Assembly (NCBI GenBank): GCA_947483345.1
Contig: CANKNL010000141.1
Span: 1-7,923 of the forward strand
Direction of reading: 5' to 3'
Length of the DNA stretch: 7,923 nt
Origin: Chitinophagaceae bacterium
Lineage (GTDB): Bacteria > Bacteroidota > Bacteroidia > Chitinophagales > Chitinophagaceae
The translations under genes and the position numbers were made by a program. This document shows, piece after piece, positions 6,593-7,923 of the stretch (the first letter of the stretch is position 1; each line of letters opens with the position of its first letter). A model generated the notes under the pieces. That model saw only the letters and a list, made by a program, of their open reading frames with translations, was not told the origin of the DNA and did not search any database.

Positions 6593-7923
6593 ATGCTCGT
6601 CAAAACTTATGGCAGCGCCGTATATGGTGTTGAGGCTATCAGCATAACTGTAGAAGTAAGTGTAAACAACCAGGGCAAAAATTATTTTATTGTTGGTCTG
6701 CCAGATAATGCTGTTAAAGAAAGTTTGCAGAGGGTGGAGAGTGCCATTAAAAGCAATAAACTGTATATGCCCCGTACCAAGCTGGTGGTAAACCTGGCTC
6801 CTGCCAATATTAAAAAATCAGGCACTGCATTCGATCTACCCATTGCCATTGGTACATTGGGTGCCACAGAACAAATTAAAAATCCTGAAAAATTAGCTGA
6901 CTATGTGATTATGGGAGAACTTAGCCTTGATGGTGAGATCAGACCCATCACAGGCGCCTTGCCCATTGCCATTCAGGCACGTAAAGAAGGGTTTAAAGGC
7001 TTTATTGTTCCAAAGCAAAATGCCAGAGAAGCGGCGATGGTAAATAGCCTGAATGTGTATGCCGTAGAACATATTAAAGATGTGATTGAATTTTTTAATA
7101 ATGAAAATTCAATTCAGCCAACTATCGTAAATACCCGGGAAGAATTTGCCCATGCACAAAGTGATTTTGATATTGATTTTTGCGACGTAAAGGGTCAGGA
7201 AAATATTAAACGGGCTTTAGAAATTGCAGCAGCAGGTGGGCATAATGCCATTCTGATTGGTCCGCCTGGTTCAGGTAAAACTATGCTGGCAAAGCGTTTG
7301 CCTACTATATTGCCGCCATTAAGTTTGCAGGAAGCATTGGAAACAACAAAAATTCATTCTGTTGCGGGCAAACTTCCTGCAGATTCTACTTTAATTTCAA
7401 GGAGGCCTTTCAGAAGTCCGCACCATACTATAAGCGATGTGGCATTGGTTGGCGGTGGCGGCATTCCACAGCCGGGCGAAATTTCTTTGGCCCATAACGG
7501 CGTTCTGTTTTTAGATGAATTGCCTGAGTTTAAGCGGCAGGTTTTAGAAGTCATGCGCCAACCGATGGAAGAAAGAAAAGTGACTATCTCCCGGGCAAAA
7601 GTGGCATTGGATTTCCCCGCTTCATTTATGTTGATAGCCAGTATGAATCCTTGTCCCTGTGGATTTTTTAATCATCCCGAAAAAGAATGTACTTGTCCGC
7701 CGGGTGGTGTACAAAAATACCTGAATAAAATATCGGGCCCTTTGTTAGACCGGATTGATCTACATGTGGAAGTAACACCGGTTGCCTTTAATGAATTATC
7801 ATCTGTACAGCAATATGAAAAAAGCAGCAACATAAGAGCGCGTGTAATACAAGCAAGAGAAATACAGGAAGCGCGCTATAAAAACAGTGAAGGCGTTTAT
7901 GCCAATGCACAAATGAGCAGCAA
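6593..7923 (+). CDS. comM: ComM/YifB Mg-chelatase-like AAA+ protein, 3' end beyond window
   Basis: My translation from ATG 6593 gives 443 full codons with no stop; the usual length is about 510, so roughly the last 65 residues are missing. ComM is a hexameric AAA+ helicase that promotes branch migration when incoming DNA is integrated during natural transformation. The N-terminal ChlI/Lon-protease-like domain begins MLVKTYGSAVYG and includes FDLPIAIG and GELSLDGEIRPITG. The ATPase follows: Walker A GPPGSGKT (223-230), RPFRSPHHT, Walker B VLFLDE (304-309) and the arginine-bearing SGPLLDRID (381-389). The cysteine cluster CPCG plus CTC (C354, C356, C366, C368) is characteristic of the family. 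The C-terminal domain begins with RVIQAREIQ and runs off the edge. The start matches the conserved family N-terminus. The 69-bp gap upstream holds no hairpin. Presence does not prove the organism is transformable, since ComM is very widespread. Confidence 0.95.
   Translation, partial: MLVKTYGSAVYGVEAISITVEVSVNNQGKNYFIVGLPDNAVKESLQRVESAIKSNKLYMPRTKLVVNLAPANIKKSGTAFDLPIAIGTLGATEQIKNPEKLADYVIMGELSLDGEIRPITGALPIAIQARKEGFKGFIVPKQNAREAAMVNSLNVYAVEHIKDVIEFFNNENSIQPTIVNTREEFAHAQSDFDIDFCDVKGQENIKRALEIAAAGGHNAILIGPPGSGKTMLAKRLPTILPPLSLQEALETTKIHSVAGKLPADSTLISRRPFRSPHHTISDVALVGGGGIPQPGEISLAHNGVLFLDELPEFKRQVLEVMRQPMEERKVTISRAKVALDFPASFMLIASMNPCPCGFFNHPEKECTCPPGGVQKYLNKISGPLLDRIDLHVEVTPVAFNELSSVQQYEKSSNIRARVIQAREIQEARYKNSEGVYANAQMSS

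Noticed and set aside
6682..6867. 61-residue minus-strand frame
   Set aside because: It is antisense to the ComM N-terminal domain, which is conserved on the plus strand.
7354..7554. 66-residue minus-strand frame
   Set aside because: It is antisense to the ComM ATPase core, including Walker B.
5207..7923. MutS-like ATPase plus ComM as a defence island or new DNA-processing system
   Set aside because: Both are ordinary chromosomal families in Bacteroidota. There is a 69-bp gap between them, and no nuclease, toxin, methylase or mobility gene is nearby.

Overview
The window looks like core chromosome of a Bacteroidota bacterium, most likely Chitinophagia-like and of moderate to low GC. The evidence is a PorT-type type IX secretion (T9SS) protein, a RemB/Wzi-like outer-membrane barrel, a menaquinone-type UbiE/MenG, Bacteroidota-style -7 promoter boxes (TAnnTTTG) and little Shine-Dalgarno signal. 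The genus call is an inference. I see no phage, plasmid, IS, CRISPR, tRNA or rRNA sequence, and no stretch over 100 bp lacks a gene.

Layout. On the left edge, the GTPase gene engB (minus strand, 3' end outside the window) diverges from ubiE/menG (555-1298, plus). The 99-bp gap carries two copies of TATCTTTGC in inverted orientation, each ending within 3 to 5 nt of a start codon. This suggests leaderless or nearly leaderless transcripts in both directions. ubiE overlaps the next gene, a porT-like gene (1271-2011), by 28 nt. porT converges with a RemB/Wzi-like barrel gene (2022-3743, minus) across only 10 bp. That gene is divergent, across 38 bp, from pyrC (dihydroorotase, 3782-5182, plus). pyrC is followed 24 bp later by a short MutS-like ATPase gene (5207-6523). 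After a 69-bp gap comes comM, a YifB/Mg-chelatase-like AAA+ gene (6593 to beyond the right edge).

Functional threads. Two proteins are cell-envelope and secretion/gliding-associated (PorT-like and RemB-like). Two are core metabolism (menaquinone methylation and pyrimidine synthesis). Three are nucleotide-driven machines: EngB in ribosome assembly, the MutS-like ATPase, and ComM in processing of incoming DNA. Nothing shows that the right-hand genes form a dedicated system.

The most unusual feature lies inside pyrC. About 69 nt (4742-4810), G/C-rich and containing a perfect 8-bp hairpin and a G-quadruplex-type motif, interrupts the gene in frame and adds about 23 residues just after the catalytic TDHAPH motif. 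It resembles a mobile palindromic repeat tolerated inside a housekeeping enzyme. Other points are a roughly 20-residue insertion between the switch regions of EngB, and a Gln where dihydroorotases usually have the first metal-binding His.
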